Source: Firm-04 sp045596625 (lineage in GTDB: Bacteria; Bacillota; Clostridia; Oscillospirales; Ruminococcaceae). From it: a stretch of 64,000 nucleotides of DNA. This document shows positions 44,407 through 52,576 of this stretch, piece after piece. A program made the translations under genes and the position numbers. Under the pieces are notes generated by a model that had not been told where the DNA came from, made no database searches, and saw only the letters and a list, made by a program, of their open reading frames with translations. Positions within the stretch are counted from its first letter, which is position 1. The number at the start of each line of letters is the position of its first letter. The stretch lies in assembly GCA_045596625.1 (NCBI GenBank), contig JAZOCU010000052.1, forward strand, positions 16,320 to 80,319, in the 5' to 3' direction.

Positions 44407-45348
44407 TCATGATAACGGCAAGGGAGCGGATTCTTTTTCCATTCGCTTTAACTCCCGATCCTCACGACGAAACCGCTTAAGCGTTCGGAATAAAAAGCGA
44501 AATGCAAGACTGATTCCGGTACCGAGCACGGTTGCAGGCGCTACCCGCAGTGTAAGACTGCATTCCACAGTAGAATAGCCGCTTAAAAAATCAGCACGCA
44601 CACGCAATGCATCAGCCTTTACGGAAAGCAAGCTTTGCAGATATCCCACCAAACGAAACACAGTGCCGCTGACCGCACCATATAAAATTGCGGTTTTGGC
44701 AGCGTCCTGTGTACCGATCGTAAGTGAAATGTTGAGATGACGAATATAAAAATGACGGAATAAAAACCGCATCGAAGGACTTGCCGAAGCCAGAATATCC
44801 TCCACAAGCGCCAACGCTTCCGAAAGATTCGATGGCTTTAGGCGCTGCAAAAACCCTTTCTTCACAGGCTTTTCTTCTGCATCAGAATCCTGTTCATCCT
44901 GTTCGGGTTCCGATTCCTCCATAACGTCCGATTCATCTGCCTGCAGCTCTGACAAATCAATATTCTCTGATTTCTGCTGTGCAGCTGACTTCGCCTTGAT
45001 TTTCCGATCGGCAGTCTTATGCTGCATGGATCGTTTGTTGGAATCGGCAGCAGGCTGCTCCGATTCCGCCTCATCACCATAGAGCATCGCTTCTGCATCG
45101 ATAACCGTATCGGGCAAAGGCTCTTCTGCCGAAACGGGCACCGGCTCTTTACTCTGCTCTGCAGTCAAAGAAGGAGCCTGCTCTGCCAAATCCGGCTTGC
45201 TGCTTTTTTGGAACACAGGTATCGGCCCGTAGCAAACATTGATCTGCCACTGCTTGCCCCGAAGATGCAGCTTTACGCTGACGGGAAGGAGCAGAAGCAG
45301 ACAAAGGACAGCCATGATAATGCCGAAAATGATCCAGCCAATGCCCAT
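44407..45348 (-). CDS. DUF2953 membrane protein (YtfI-like)
   Basis: 313 aa. One N-terminal membrane helix (residues ~5-25), a highly acidic, low-complexity middle (~50-170, many Glu/Asp/Ser) and a conserved C-terminal DUF2953 domain (~180-300, HFYIRHLNISLTIGTQDAAKTAILYG). The pair with gerW is conserved in sporulating Firmicutes, so a spore-related role is probable but undefined. Its ATG at 45348 is preceded by AAAGGATGC; it has its own promoter. Confidence 0.82.
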   Translation of the reverse strand: MGIGWIIFGIIMAVLCLLLLLPVSVKLHLRGKQWQINVCYGPIPVFQKSSKPDLAEQAPSLTAEQSKEPVPVSAEEPLPDTVIDAEAMLYGDEAESEQPAADSNKRSMQHKTADRKIKAKSAAQQKSENIDLSELQADESDVMEESEPEQDEQDSDAEEKPVKKGFLQRLKPSNLSEALALVEDILASASPSMRFLFRHFYIRHLNISLTIGTQDAAKTAILYGAVSGTVFRLVGYLQSLLSVKADALRVRADFLSGYSTVECSLTLRVAPATVLGTGISLAFRFLFRTLKRFRREDRELKRMEKESAPLPLS

Positions 45349-45399
45349 GCTGCACGCATCCTTTCTATCAGTATTCTTTCATTCAGACATCTTTTTGTT

Positions 45400-45428
45400 A
45401 GTATACCACATTCACAGCCAAAATGCAA
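45400..45428 (-). promoter_or_regulatory. Sigma-A promoter of the DUF2953-gerW-rluB unit
   Basis: On the minus strand: TTGCAT, 17-bp spacer, TATACT. An AAGCGCTT palindrome lies immediately upstream and partly fits a catabolite-response element, but the flanks do not. Confidence 0.78.
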
Positions 45429-45520
45429 GCGCTTTTCTGCATTCGACAAAAAAAGATACCCTCAAATCACAGAGACGATCATTGATAGAACGCTTGATCC
45501 TGTCAAAATGCAGATGTCGC

Positions 45521-45562
45521 AAAAAAATTCGGAGTATCCGTTTCAATAAAACGGATACTCCG
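45521..45562 (-). terminator. Terminator of rpmB
   Basis: A perfect 14-bp stem (CGGAGTATCCGTTT and complement) with a 5-base loop is followed on the minus strand by ATTTTTTTG. Confidence 0.9.
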
Positions 45563-45610
45563 CCGATCGTTGTTACAGATCAGTTTTTGCAGTTCGGCCC
45601 AGCACAAGGC

Positions 45611-45802
45611 TCAGCCGATCGCACGCTCTACCTTGCCGGAGCGCAGGCATCTGGAGCAAACATAAATGTGACAGGGAGTACCCTTCACGATTGCCTTTAC
45701 ACGCTTTACATTAGGCTTCCAGGTACGATTGGTACGACGGTGAGAGTGAGAAACCTTAATACCAAAGCTGACGCCCTTTCCGCAAACTTCGCATTTTGCC
45801 AT
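45611..45802 (-). CDS. rpmB: 50S ribosomal protein L28
   Basis: 63 aa. L28 signature: MAKCEVCGKGVSFG, SHSHRRTNRTWKPN and the C-terminal VCSRCLRSGKVER. It retains both CxxC pairs (CEVC, CSRC), so it is the zinc-binding form. The start at 45802 has AAAGGAGG upstream; eight in-frame codons before it are ignored. Monocistronic, with promoter and terminator close by. Confidence 0.97.
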   Translation of the reverse strand: MAKCEVCGKGVSFGIKVSHSHRRTNRTWKPNVKRVKAIVKGTPCHIYVCSRCLRSGKVERAIG

Positions 45803-45839
45803 AGCTGGCACCTCCTTTACAGACAAGTCAACAGTATCT

Positions 45840-45868
45840 ATTATAGCAGATGCTTCTTAAAAACGCAA
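45840..45868 (-). promoter_or_regulatory. Sigma-A promoter of rpmB
   Basis: On the minus strand: TTGCGT, 17-bp spacer, TATAAT, 38 bases upstream of the ATG. Confidence 0.8.
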
Positions 45869-45927
45869 GTGTTTTTTTCAATTTCTTCAAAATTTATCAG
45901 ATTTCACCGAAAAATTGTCTTTCAGAC

Positions 45928-45956
45928 TTGAAAAGAGCCGCATTTTATTGTATAAT
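45928..45956 (+). promoter_or_regulatory. Sigma-A promoter of the M50-scpA-scpB unit
   Basis: TTGAAA, a 17-bp spacer and TATAAT lie 48 bases upstream of the ATG at 46004. Confidence 0.8.
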
Positions 45957-46003
45957 ATAAAATATGTTTGTTGTTTTTTGATGTCCGAAAGGAGTTTTCC
46001 ACA

Positions 46004-46693
46004 ATGGATCCACAAAAATTTATGGAATTTATGGTGCGCCTTCTGATTATTTTCCTTATCCTGCCGATCCATGAATATGCACACGCTTGGATGGCACATA
46101 AGTTGGGTGATGATACTGCTTCTTATCAAGGTCGTCTGACGCTTAATCCAATGGCGCATCTTGATATCGTAGGCGGCGTTTGTCTGCTGCTGACCGGATT
46201 CGGATGGGCGAAACCTGTGCCGATCGATCCGCTGCGCTTTCATCGCAAGCATAGTATCCGCTTTGGCATGGCGGTTACCGCTTTTGCAGGCCCGCTCAGC
46301 AATCTGATCGTTGCCTTCCTCGGCACCATTGCAAATCAGATCTATATGATCACACCTTACTACAGGGATTATTTCATTGAAACAGCTGAGTTCTCCTACA
46401 CCGATACCCCATTGGTCATCGAGTATTTTCTGACTGCTTTTATCAGCATTAACGTCGGTCTTGCTGTCTTCAATCTGCTGCCGATCCCGCCGCTGGATGG
46501 TTCTAAGATCGTAGCCTATTTTACAAGTCCCAAGGTCGAGCGCTGGTTTAACCAGAATGCGCAGTTGGTGAGTATTATCTTCATCTGCTTGATCGCTACC
46601 CGGATATTAACGATTCCTCTTGGCATTGTCAGCGGCTTCATCCAGTCAGGCTTGTATTTCATTACCGGTTGGATTCCCATGCTGTTTGGTTGA
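46004..46693 (+). CDS. Site-2-type (M50) intramembrane metalloprotease
   Basis: 229 aa with about six membrane segments. The zinc motif HEYAH (residues 23-27) lies in the first membrane helix and the second ligand in NLLPIPPLDGSK near residue 165. This is the compact YwhC/YdiL-type M50B form without PDZ or CBS domains. AAAGGAG precedes the ATG. It begins the operon with scpA-scpB, a common Firmicute arrangement; substrate unknown. Confidence 0.9.
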   Translation: MDPQKFMEFMVRLLIIFLILPIHEYAHAWMAHKLGDDTASYQGRLTLNPMAHLDIVGGVCLLLTGFGWAKPVPIDPLRFHRKHSIRFGMAVTAFAGPLSNLIVAFLGTIANQIYMITPYYRDYFIETAEFSYTDTPLVIEYFLTAFISINVGLAVFNLLPIPPLDGSKIVAYFTSPKVERWFNQNAQLVSIIFICLIATRILTIPLGIVSGFIQSGLYFITGWIPMLFG

Positions 46694-46698
46694 TTGCT

Positions 46699-47442
46699 AT
46701 GCCGGAATTATCATTTCATCTGCCCGTATTTGACGGGCCAATGGACCTGCTGCTGCATCTGATCGCAAAGCATAAGCTGAATATCCATGACATAGAGATC
46801 TCTGTGCTGCTGGAGCAGTATCTCATATATATTCAGCAATGCGCCGAACAGGATTATGAACTGGCAGGAGAATTTCTGGAAATGGCAGCAAGACTCATCT
46901 GGATGAAAACAGTCTCTTTGCTGCCGGCCCCCGAAGAAGCTGTAGCTGCAAAAAAAGAACTGGAGGGTGCTCTGATCGAGTATTCTCTTTGCAAACTTGC
47001 TGCCGAACGGCTCAGACAGCAATATCTCGGCGATGTATTGTTTGTTCGCACCCCTGTGGAGCTGCCAGCGGATCTAATCTATCGCAGAGAGCATCCATCC
47101 GGTCTGTTGGCTGAGGTCTATCAAAATATGGGATTGAAAAAACTGCCGCGGGGTGACGGTGACGGCAAACGTCTGGATGAGAAGATCCATGCCGTCGTAC
47201 AGATGCATCATCAGGTGACCAGTGTGTTTTCCAAGGTCGTATCACTGCTGCGACAGTTTTTCATCACAGATACTGTGGAAATCTCCGGATTGTTTGACGA
47301 TCTTATTGAGCGTACCGATCGTGTGGCAATGTTTCTTGCCATATTGGAGCTGACAAAATCCGGCAGGATTCTGATCAGTGATGACGGTACCGCACTGAAA
47401 ATGCGGGATCGAAAACAATTACAGAAAAAAGTATGCACATGA
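46699..47442 (+). CDS. scpA: Segregation and condensation protein A
   Basis: 247 aa. The kleisin of the SMC-ScpAB condensin. N-terminus FHLPVFDGPMDLLLHLI and C-terminal winged-helix (FLAILELTKSGRI) are the family's two SMC-contact domains. It starts five bases after the M50 gene, with no strong ribosome binding site of its own, so translation is probably coupled. scpB follows after 50 bases. Confidence 0.95.
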   Translation: MPELSFHLPVFDGPMDLLLHLIAKHKLNIHDIEISVLLEQYLIYIQQCAEQDYELAGEFLEMAARLIWMKTVSLLPAPEEAVAAKKELEGALIEYSLCKLAAERLRQQYLGDVLFVRTPVELPADLIYRREHPSGLLAEVYQNMGLKKLPRGDGDGKRLDEKIHAVVQMHHQVTSVFSKVVSLLRQFFITDTVEISGLFDDLIERTDRVAMFLAILELTKSGRILISDDGTALKMRDRKQLQKKVCT

Positions 47443-47492
47443 CTGCTGTATCAACAGAAGCCCGATGATCCACGAAAGGAAACAAAAGCATC

Positions 47493-48131
47493 ATGCAAAT
47501 TGAGTATGCGCTCGGCGCACTGGAAGCCGTTTTGTTCGCATCCGGTGAGCCAATGGAGATGGAACGTCTGGCAGATGCAATTGCAGTGGATACCGAAACC
47601 ATCCGCCGCCTTGCTGATCTGCTTACAGAACAATATGATAAACGAAACAGCGGCCTGCAGCTGATCCAGCTTGGCAATGCGCTTCAGCTGACAACACGCA
47701 CGGAATATGCCGAGCCTATCCGCGCCGCACTGGAGGTACGCCGCAATACACCGCTTTCCAATGCAGCGCTGGAAACGCTCACTGTCATCGCCTATAATCA
47801 GCCTGTGACAAAGGGCTTTGTAGAACGTGTCAGAGGTGTAGACAGCTCCTCTGTGGTCAATACTCTGACCGAGCGCGGTTTGCTGGAAGAAGCGGGCCGC
47901 ATCGAAGTACCGGGCAGACCAATCACCTATCGCACCACCGCACAATTTTTACGGTGCTTCGGCTTACGGTCGCTGAACGATCTGCCGCCTCTGCCAAACG
48001 ATGCAGAACCGACAATGTTTGATCTTCAGCTTCAGACCTCACTGGATACCAATGACGATCCCGAAGAAATCGGTACGCAACAGGATAATCTTGAAACCGT
48101 TGAATCCGATTTCCATGAAGATCCTGCATAA
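47493..48131 (+). CDS. scpB: Segregation and condensation protein B
   Basis: 212 aa. Two winged-helix domains: ALGALEAVLFASGEPM and NAALETLTVIAYNQPVTK ... GRPITYRTTAQFLRCFGL are typical. ScpB dimers bind the ScpA linker in the SMC complex. The C-terminal ~40 residues are acidic and variable. AAAGGAAAC lies upstream of the ATG. It ends the operon at a clear terminator. Confidence 0.95.
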   Translation: MQIEYALGALEAVLFASGEPMEMERLADAIAVDTETIRRLADLLTEQYDKRNSGLQLIQLGNALQLTTRTEYAEPIRAALEVRRNTPLSNAALETLTVIAYNQPVTKGFVERVRGVDSSSVVNTLTERGLLEEAGRIEVPGRPITYRTTAQFLRCFGLRSLNDLPPLPNDAEPTMFDLQLQTSLDTNDDPEEIGTQQDNLETVESDFHEDPA

Positions 48132-48141
48132 ACACAATGGA

Positions 48142-48190
48142 ACCCCCAAAGAAATTGCTGTGCAGCTTCTTTGGGGGTGCTTATGTTTTT
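48142..48190 (+). terminator. Terminator of the scpAB operon
   Basis: A 12-bp perfect stem (ACCCCCAAAGAA/TTCTTTGGGGGT) is followed by GCTTATGTTTTTG. Confidence 0.8.
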
Positions 48191-48224
48191 GTTATGCCTT
48201 ATGACGGCATCTTCACTAATATAA

Positions 48225-49895
48225 TCAGAATAAGCCGGAAATGTGACCTTCATTATCACAGTCGATATTCAGGGCTGCCGGCATCTTCGGCAAGCCCGGC
48301 ATGATCATGATGTCACCGGTCAGACACACTGCAAAGCCTGCGCCTGCCGAAAGCTTGACATCTCGCACCGTGATCTCAAAGCCCTCAGGCTTTCCAAGCT
48401 TTGTCGGATCATCCGAAAGAGAATACTGCGTTTTTGCCATACATACCGGCACCTTGCCAAAGCCCAGTGCTTCGATCTCTTTGATAGCTTTTTCTGCCTG
48501 AGCCGTAAATACCACACCATCGGCACGATAGATCTCCTTGGCGATCACAGAAAGCTTCTCTTTAATAGAAAGCTCTGTGTCATACAGCGGATGGAAGTCT
48601 GCTTCGCCCTTTGCGATCTCAGCACAAACCTTTTCAGCAAGATCTGTGCCGCCTGCACCGCCCTTGGCAAAGATCTCAGCAAGCGAGACAGGTACACCCA
48701 TCTTTTCGCAGAATGCATGGATCACATCCAGCTCGGCGTCGGTATCGGTATGGAACCGATTCATTGCTACCACAACAGGCACGCCGAATTTCCGCAGATT
48801 CTCAATATGGGTCTGCAAATTGACGATGCCCTTTTCCAAAGCCTGTACATTTTCATGCTGCAGCTCTGTTTTCGGCACGCCGCCGTTATATTTCAATGCA
48901 CGCACCGTTGCAACCAGCACAACGCAATCCGGCTTGAGTCCGGCAAAACGGCACTTGATATCCATGAACTTTTCCGCACCCAGATCTGCACCAAAGCCCG
49001 CTTCGGTAATGCAGTAATCACCAAGCTTCAGCGCAAGCTTTGTCGCTCTCACCGAGTTGCATCCATGTGCAATATTGGCAAACGGTCCGCCGTGCATAAT
49101 AACCGGCGTATTTTCCAGCGTCTGCACCAAATTCGGCTTCAGTGCATCCTTGAGCAGTGCTGTCATAGCGCCCTGTGCCTGCAGATCACGGGCAAACACA
49201 GGCCGATCATCATAAGTATAAGCAACCAGAATGCTGCCAAGCCGCTCCTTCAGATCCGCAAGATCTTTGGAAAGACAAAGGATCGCCATGACTTCAGAGG
49301 CAACCGTAATACGGAAGCTATCCTGTCTCGGCACACCATCCTTGCGGGCGCCCATACCCACAACAATATTACGCAGCACACGATCATTCATATCCATGCA
49401 ACGATCCAGCACCACACGACGCGGATCAATGCCCAGTACATTTCCCTGCTGAATATGGTTATCCAGCAGTGCACAAAGCAGATTGTTGGCTACAGTAATG
49501 GCATGCATATCGCCGGTGAAGTGCAGATTGATATCCTCCATAGGCACAACCTGTGCATAGCCGCCGCCTGCTGCACCGCCCTTGATGCCGAATACGGGAC
49601 CCAAAGAGGGTTCGCGCAGGGCAAGCACTGCCTTTTTTCCGATTTTCGCCATAGCTTGTGCAAGGCCTACGGAAATCGTGGTTTTACCCTCACCTGCCGG
49701 CGTAGGGTTAATGGCAGTGACAAGGATCAGCTTGCCATCGGGCGTATCGGCAGTTTTGGCAAACAGCTTTTCCGACAGCTTCGCCTTATAATGTCCATAA
49801 GGCTCCAGATCTTCCTCATTGATGCCAAGATTTGCAGCGATTTCAGTGATTTTCAGCATTTTCGCTTGCTGTGCGATTTCAATATCGGTCAACAT
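48225..49895 (-). CDS. fhs: Formate--tetrahydrofolate ligase
   Basis: 556 aa. ATP-dependent synthesis of 10-formyl-THF from formate. The P-loop NPTPAGEGKTTISVGL (~62-77) and the FGIKGGAAGGGYAQV, DLGAEKFMDIKCR and GGAGGTDLA segments are diagnostic, and the length is normal. The start at 49895 has GGAGGAAT upstream; ten in-frame codons before it lack a site. In acetogens it belongs to Wood-Ljungdahl, but here it stands alone and likely serves one-carbon supply for purines. Confidence 0.97.
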   Translation of the reverse strand: MLTDIEIAQQAKMLKITEIAANLGINEEDLEPYGHYKAKLSEKLFAKTADTPDGKLILVTAINPTPAGEGKTTISVGLAQAMAKIGKKAVLALREPSLGPVFGIKGGAAGGGYAQVVPMEDINLHFTGDMHAITVANNLLCALLDNHIQQGNVLGIDPRRVVLDRCMDMNDRVLRNIVVGMGARKDGVPRQDSFRITVASEVMAILCLSKDLADLKERLGSILVAYTYDDRPVFARDLQAQGAMTALLKDALKPNLVQTLENTPVIMHGGPFANIAHGCNSVRATKLALKLGDYCITEAGFGADLGAEKFMDIKCRFAGLKPDCVVLVATVRALKYNGGVPKTELQHENVQALEKGIVNLQTHIENLRKFGVPVVVAMNRFHTDTDAELDVIHAFCEKMGVPVSLAEIFAKGGAGGTDLAEKVCAEIAKGEADFHPLYDTELSIKEKLSVIAKEIYRADGVVFTAQAEKAIKEIEALGFGKVPVCMAKTQYSLSDDPTKLGKPEGFEITVRDVKLSAGAGFAVCLTGDIMIMPGLPKMPAALNIDCDNEGHISGLF

Positions 49896-49934
49896 AACAG
49901 AGATTCCTCCTTCTGTACAAAGCAATACAAATAT

Positions 49935-49963
49935 AGTATAGCATATTCTTTCTGATTTGCCAA
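49935..49963 (-). promoter_or_regulatory. Sigma-A promoter of fhs
   Basis: On the minus strand: TTGGCA, 17-bp spacer, TATACT. The leader is too short for a THF riboswitch. Confidence 0.78.
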
Positions 49964-50019
49964 CTGTTTTTTCAATTTTCCCTTCTATTTTTTAATCTTT
50001 GAAAAAATAGGAATACCTG

Positions 50020-50048
50020 TTGACGAATCGGTAAAAAACTGTTATAAT
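50020..50048 (+). promoter_or_regulatory. Sigma-A promoter of the flippase gene
   Basis: TTGACG, a 17-bp spacer and TATAAT lie 50 bases upstream of the ATG at 50099. Confidence 0.8.
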
Positions 50049-50098
50049 ATAAGTATCTGTTTTGATTTTTATGAACGACATGGAAGGACTTGCCTTAC

Positions 50099-51499
50099 AT
50101 GAATAAGTATAAAACGCTGGCATTGAACACTATGATCTTTGCCATTGGCAGTTTCGGCGCAAAGCTCGTTTCCTTTCTTCTTAACTATCTGTATACCGGC
50201 GCCATGGATACCGGCATTTACAGTACCAAAGAAGTCGTGGAGCTATGTGCCAATCTGCTGATCCCGATCGTCTCGTTTTCCATCACCGATGCTGTGATCC
50301 GATATGGTCTTGACCGCAATTACGAAAAGAATGTTGTGTTTTCCAATGCAGTCACCATACTGCTGAGCGGATTGGGCGTATTTCTGCTGCTTTCCCCGCT
50401 GTTGCAGCTCTATGCCGATATCAAGCCTTATTGGCTGCTGCTGGTGGGATATATCTGCATTTCCTGCTTCCGGCAGCTTTCCACACAGTTCGCCAGGGTC
50501 AAAGGTATGGTCAAGCTTTATGCAGCAGACGGTATCTTTTGTATCTTGACTCTGTTTTTATGCAATGTATTATTCATCTCCAAGCTGAAGCTGGGAGTGA
50601 CCGGCTTCTTGCTTTCGGTTATGATCTCCGATCTTTTATCGGGACTTTCCGTATGGCTGATCGCAAAGCATTACAAGGAGTTCTCCTTCCGCAATATCGA
50701 TCGGGAACTCATGGAGGTCATGCTGCGGTTTTCCCTGCCGCTGATCCCTGCAGCGGTGTTATGGATCATCACCGGATTTTCCGACCGTATTTTCGTAAGA
50801 CATATGATCTCGGAAAACGATGCCGGTATTTACGGAGCTGCTGCCAAGATCCCCAATCTGCTTTCCATGATCTCCACTGTCTTCTATCAAGCGTGGAATA
50901 TGAGTGCCATTGCAGAAAATGATTCCAAAGATCGTTCCAAGTTTTATTCCCGTATTTTTAATGCCTACCAAGCAATGCTGGTGCTGGGCGCGGGATTTAT
51001 CATCGCCTTTGTCAAACCGCTTTCCATGCTGGTCACCAATACCAAGCAATTTCCTTCCTATGCAACGGCTTATCTATATACGCCCTTGCTTGTAATCGCT
51101 GTTATGCTCATGTGTTATAACCAATTCCTTTCCAGTATCTATACCGTTTCCAAGCATACACAAAACAGCTTCTGGACCAGTATGATTGCAGCCGTGCTCA
51201 ATCTGGTACTCAATGTTCTGCTGATTCAGCGCTATGCAGTCCATGGTGCCATAGCAGCTACATTTGCAAGCTATTTTGTCTGCTATATCATCCGTATTTT
51301 TGATGCAAGACGCTATATCCCTTTCCCTGTTGCCCATTGGCGGTTTGCACTCAATCTGCTGCTCCTGTTTGCTATGAGCTGGCTTGCTATGAACCCGATG
51401 CCTCTTTTGTATCTTTGGCAGATCATTGGTTTGCTGCTGCTCTGTGTGCTCAACTTCCAAGCACTGCTGGATACCGCCAAAAAGCTGCTCCGCAGATAA
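50099..51499 (+). CDS. Polysaccharide flippase (Wzx/MATE-like, MOP superfamily)
   Basis: 466 aa with about fourteen membrane segments. The N-terminus (NTMIFAIGSFGAKLVSFLLN) and the loop around residues 210-260 (MLRFSLPLIPAAVLWIITG) match O-antigen/teichoic-acid flippases that move lipid-linked glycans outward. AAGGA lies ten bases before the ATG at 50099; a TTG three codons upstream is too near that site. It stands apart from the Wzz-like/ugd pair at 4.6-7.4 kb but may act in the same surface-glycan pathway. A small membrane gene follows. Confidence 0.85.
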   Translation: MNKYKTLALNTMIFAIGSFGAKLVSFLLNYLYTGAMDTGIYSTKEVVELCANLLIPIVSFSITDAVIRYGLDRNYEKNVVFSNAVTILLSGLGVFLLLSPLLQLYADIKPYWLLLVGYICISCFRQLSTQFARVKGMVKLYAADGIFCILTLFLCNVLFISKLKLGVTGFLLSVMISDLLSGLSVWLIAKHYKEFSFRNIDRELMEVMLRFSLPLIPAAVLWIITGFSDRIFVRHMISENDAGIYGAAAKIPNLLSMISTVFYQAWNMSAIAENDSKDRSKFYSRIFNAYQAMLVLGAGFIIAFVKPLSMLVTNTKQFPSYATAYLYTPLLVIAVMLMCYNQFLSSIYTVSKHTQNSFWTSMIAAVLNLVLNVLLIQRYAVHGAIAATFASYFVCYIIRIFDARRYIPFPVAHWRFALNLLLLFAMSWLAMNPMPLLYLWQIIGLLLLCVLNFQALLDTAKKLLRR

Positions 51500-51607
51500 G
51501 GAGGATCCTGCCCCTATTCACTCACGGCTCTGCCGACAGTATGGTAAAATGCTGTCGCTTTGTAACATCAATCTGAATGTAAAATTTTGTTTTAGGAGGT
51601 CCATCTT

Positions 51608-52039
51608 ATGGATATGCGTTCCGTTTTGCTTGCTCTTATGGTTATGATCTTTTTCCTGATCAACTGTCTTATTCTGCGAGATCTGATTTTTGGTATTTTC
51701 CTTGGCAGCAAAAGTAAGAAAAGTGCCGCAAAAATCAAAAGTGAGCAGAACTTTTTCTCGAATCTGACCATGCGCTATATCAAGCCCTATCTTACAAAGC
51801 ATCAGGATGCCTATCGCAAATGGCAGATCACCCGTATCATCAATGCTTCCGTTGCACTGCTCTCACTGGCAGCTTTTATCTTCATGATCGTGACTGTCGT
51901 GGATTTCTGGATCGTTGCGATCGTATGCGGTGCACTTACGATATATTGTGCTGTACTGTTCATGTTGATGATGGCACAGACCACAACCTCTGATAACAAA
52001 AAGAACCGCAAGGGTTCTCCTTGGAAATTTGAGCAGTAA
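51608..52039 (+). CDS. Small membrane protein, unknown function
   Basis: 143 aa. Three hydrophobic segments (residues ~5-31, ~80-98 and ~100-122) with a basic Lys-rich loop between the first two and a basic C-terminus. No motif recognised. TTAGGAGG lies eight bases before the ATG. It follows the flippase by 108 bases and is closed by a terminator. Function unknown. Confidence 0.7.
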   Translation: MDMRSVLLALMVMIFFLINCLILRDLIFGIFLGSKSKKSAAKIKSEQNFFSNLTMRYIKPYLTKHQDAYRKWQITRIINASVALLSLAAFIFMIVTVVDFWIVAIVCGALTIYCAVLFMLMMAQTTTSDNKKNRKGSPWKFEQ

Positions 52040-52078
52040 TCGCCACAGATACTGTCAATTGTTTTTCTCATGCAATCG

Positions 52079-52131
52079 ATCAAGGCATCTCTCGACCGCA
52101 TCCCGTGCGTCGGGACCTGCCTTGATTTTTC
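52079..52131 (+). terminator. Terminator of the flippase/small membrane gene unit
   Basis: ATCAAGGCA (52079-52087) pairs with TGCCTTGAT (52118-52126), enclosing a further small hairpin, and T5 follows. Confidence 0.78.
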
Positions 52132-52204
52132 TATTGCTGCACAATCGCTGCCCCTTGGGGCATAGTATATAGTATCCGCAATAACAGAAAGTGAGGATTT
52201 TATT

Positions 52205-52573
52205 ATGTCGTTCTTTGATGATGCACTGCAAGAGATCTGCGGCGTGATGGATAGCGCTGCTCAAAAAACCTGCGAGGCACTGGAGTCCTCCAAAGGTCAT
52301 ATGGAGCGCCTCCGTCTGCGCGGTGAACTCAATGATAAATACCGTGAACTGGGGAAAGCACAGTTCCTTCATACGCTTGGTGAATCCGATGAATCCGAGC
52401 AGATCGACACCCTGATCGCAGAGCTGACTGAGCTGCGGGAAGCCTATGTGGATATCTGCCGGATGCTCAATCGAGGCGGCGGCCCTACCTGTGAAAAATG
52501 CGGCAAGCATAATGTCCAGGGCAATGTCTATTGCTCCGATTGCGGTGCACCTATGCCTCGTGAGGATGCATAA
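52205..52573 (+). CDS. Small helical protein with C-terminal zinc ribbon
   Basis: 122 aa. Residues ~1-90 are helical and probably coiled coil; residues ~94-116 are a zinc ribbon with CxxC pairs (CEKC and CSDC, 14 apart). Such proteins are common in Clostridia and unassigned. GTGAGGAT lies before the ATG. It precedes rlmD by three bases and is probably co-transcribed. A small hairpin TGCCCC/GGGGCA lies in the leader at about 52150-52165. Confidence 0.78.
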   Translation: MSFFDDALQEICGVMDSAAQKTCEALESSKGHMERLRLRGELNDKYRELGKAQFLHTLGESDESEQIDTLIAELTELREAYVDICRMLNRGGGPTCEKCGKHNVQGNVYCSDCGAPMPREDA

Positions 52574-52576
52574 GCT

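Noticed and set aside
45423..45445. Catabolite-response element (AAGCGCTT) before the DUF2953 promoter
   Set aside because: Only the central eight bases fit; the flanking bases of the consensus are missing.
48243..49955. A 570-codon open frame on the plus strand, antisense to fhs
   Set aside because: It mirrors the codon structure of fhs, has Cys/His/Ile-rich composition typical of antisense shadows, and no ribosome site; fhs has all its motifs on the other strand.
49896..49970. THF riboswitch or other leader element before fhs
   Set aside because: The sigma-A promoter lies only ~40 bases from the start codon, leaving no room for a riboswitch.
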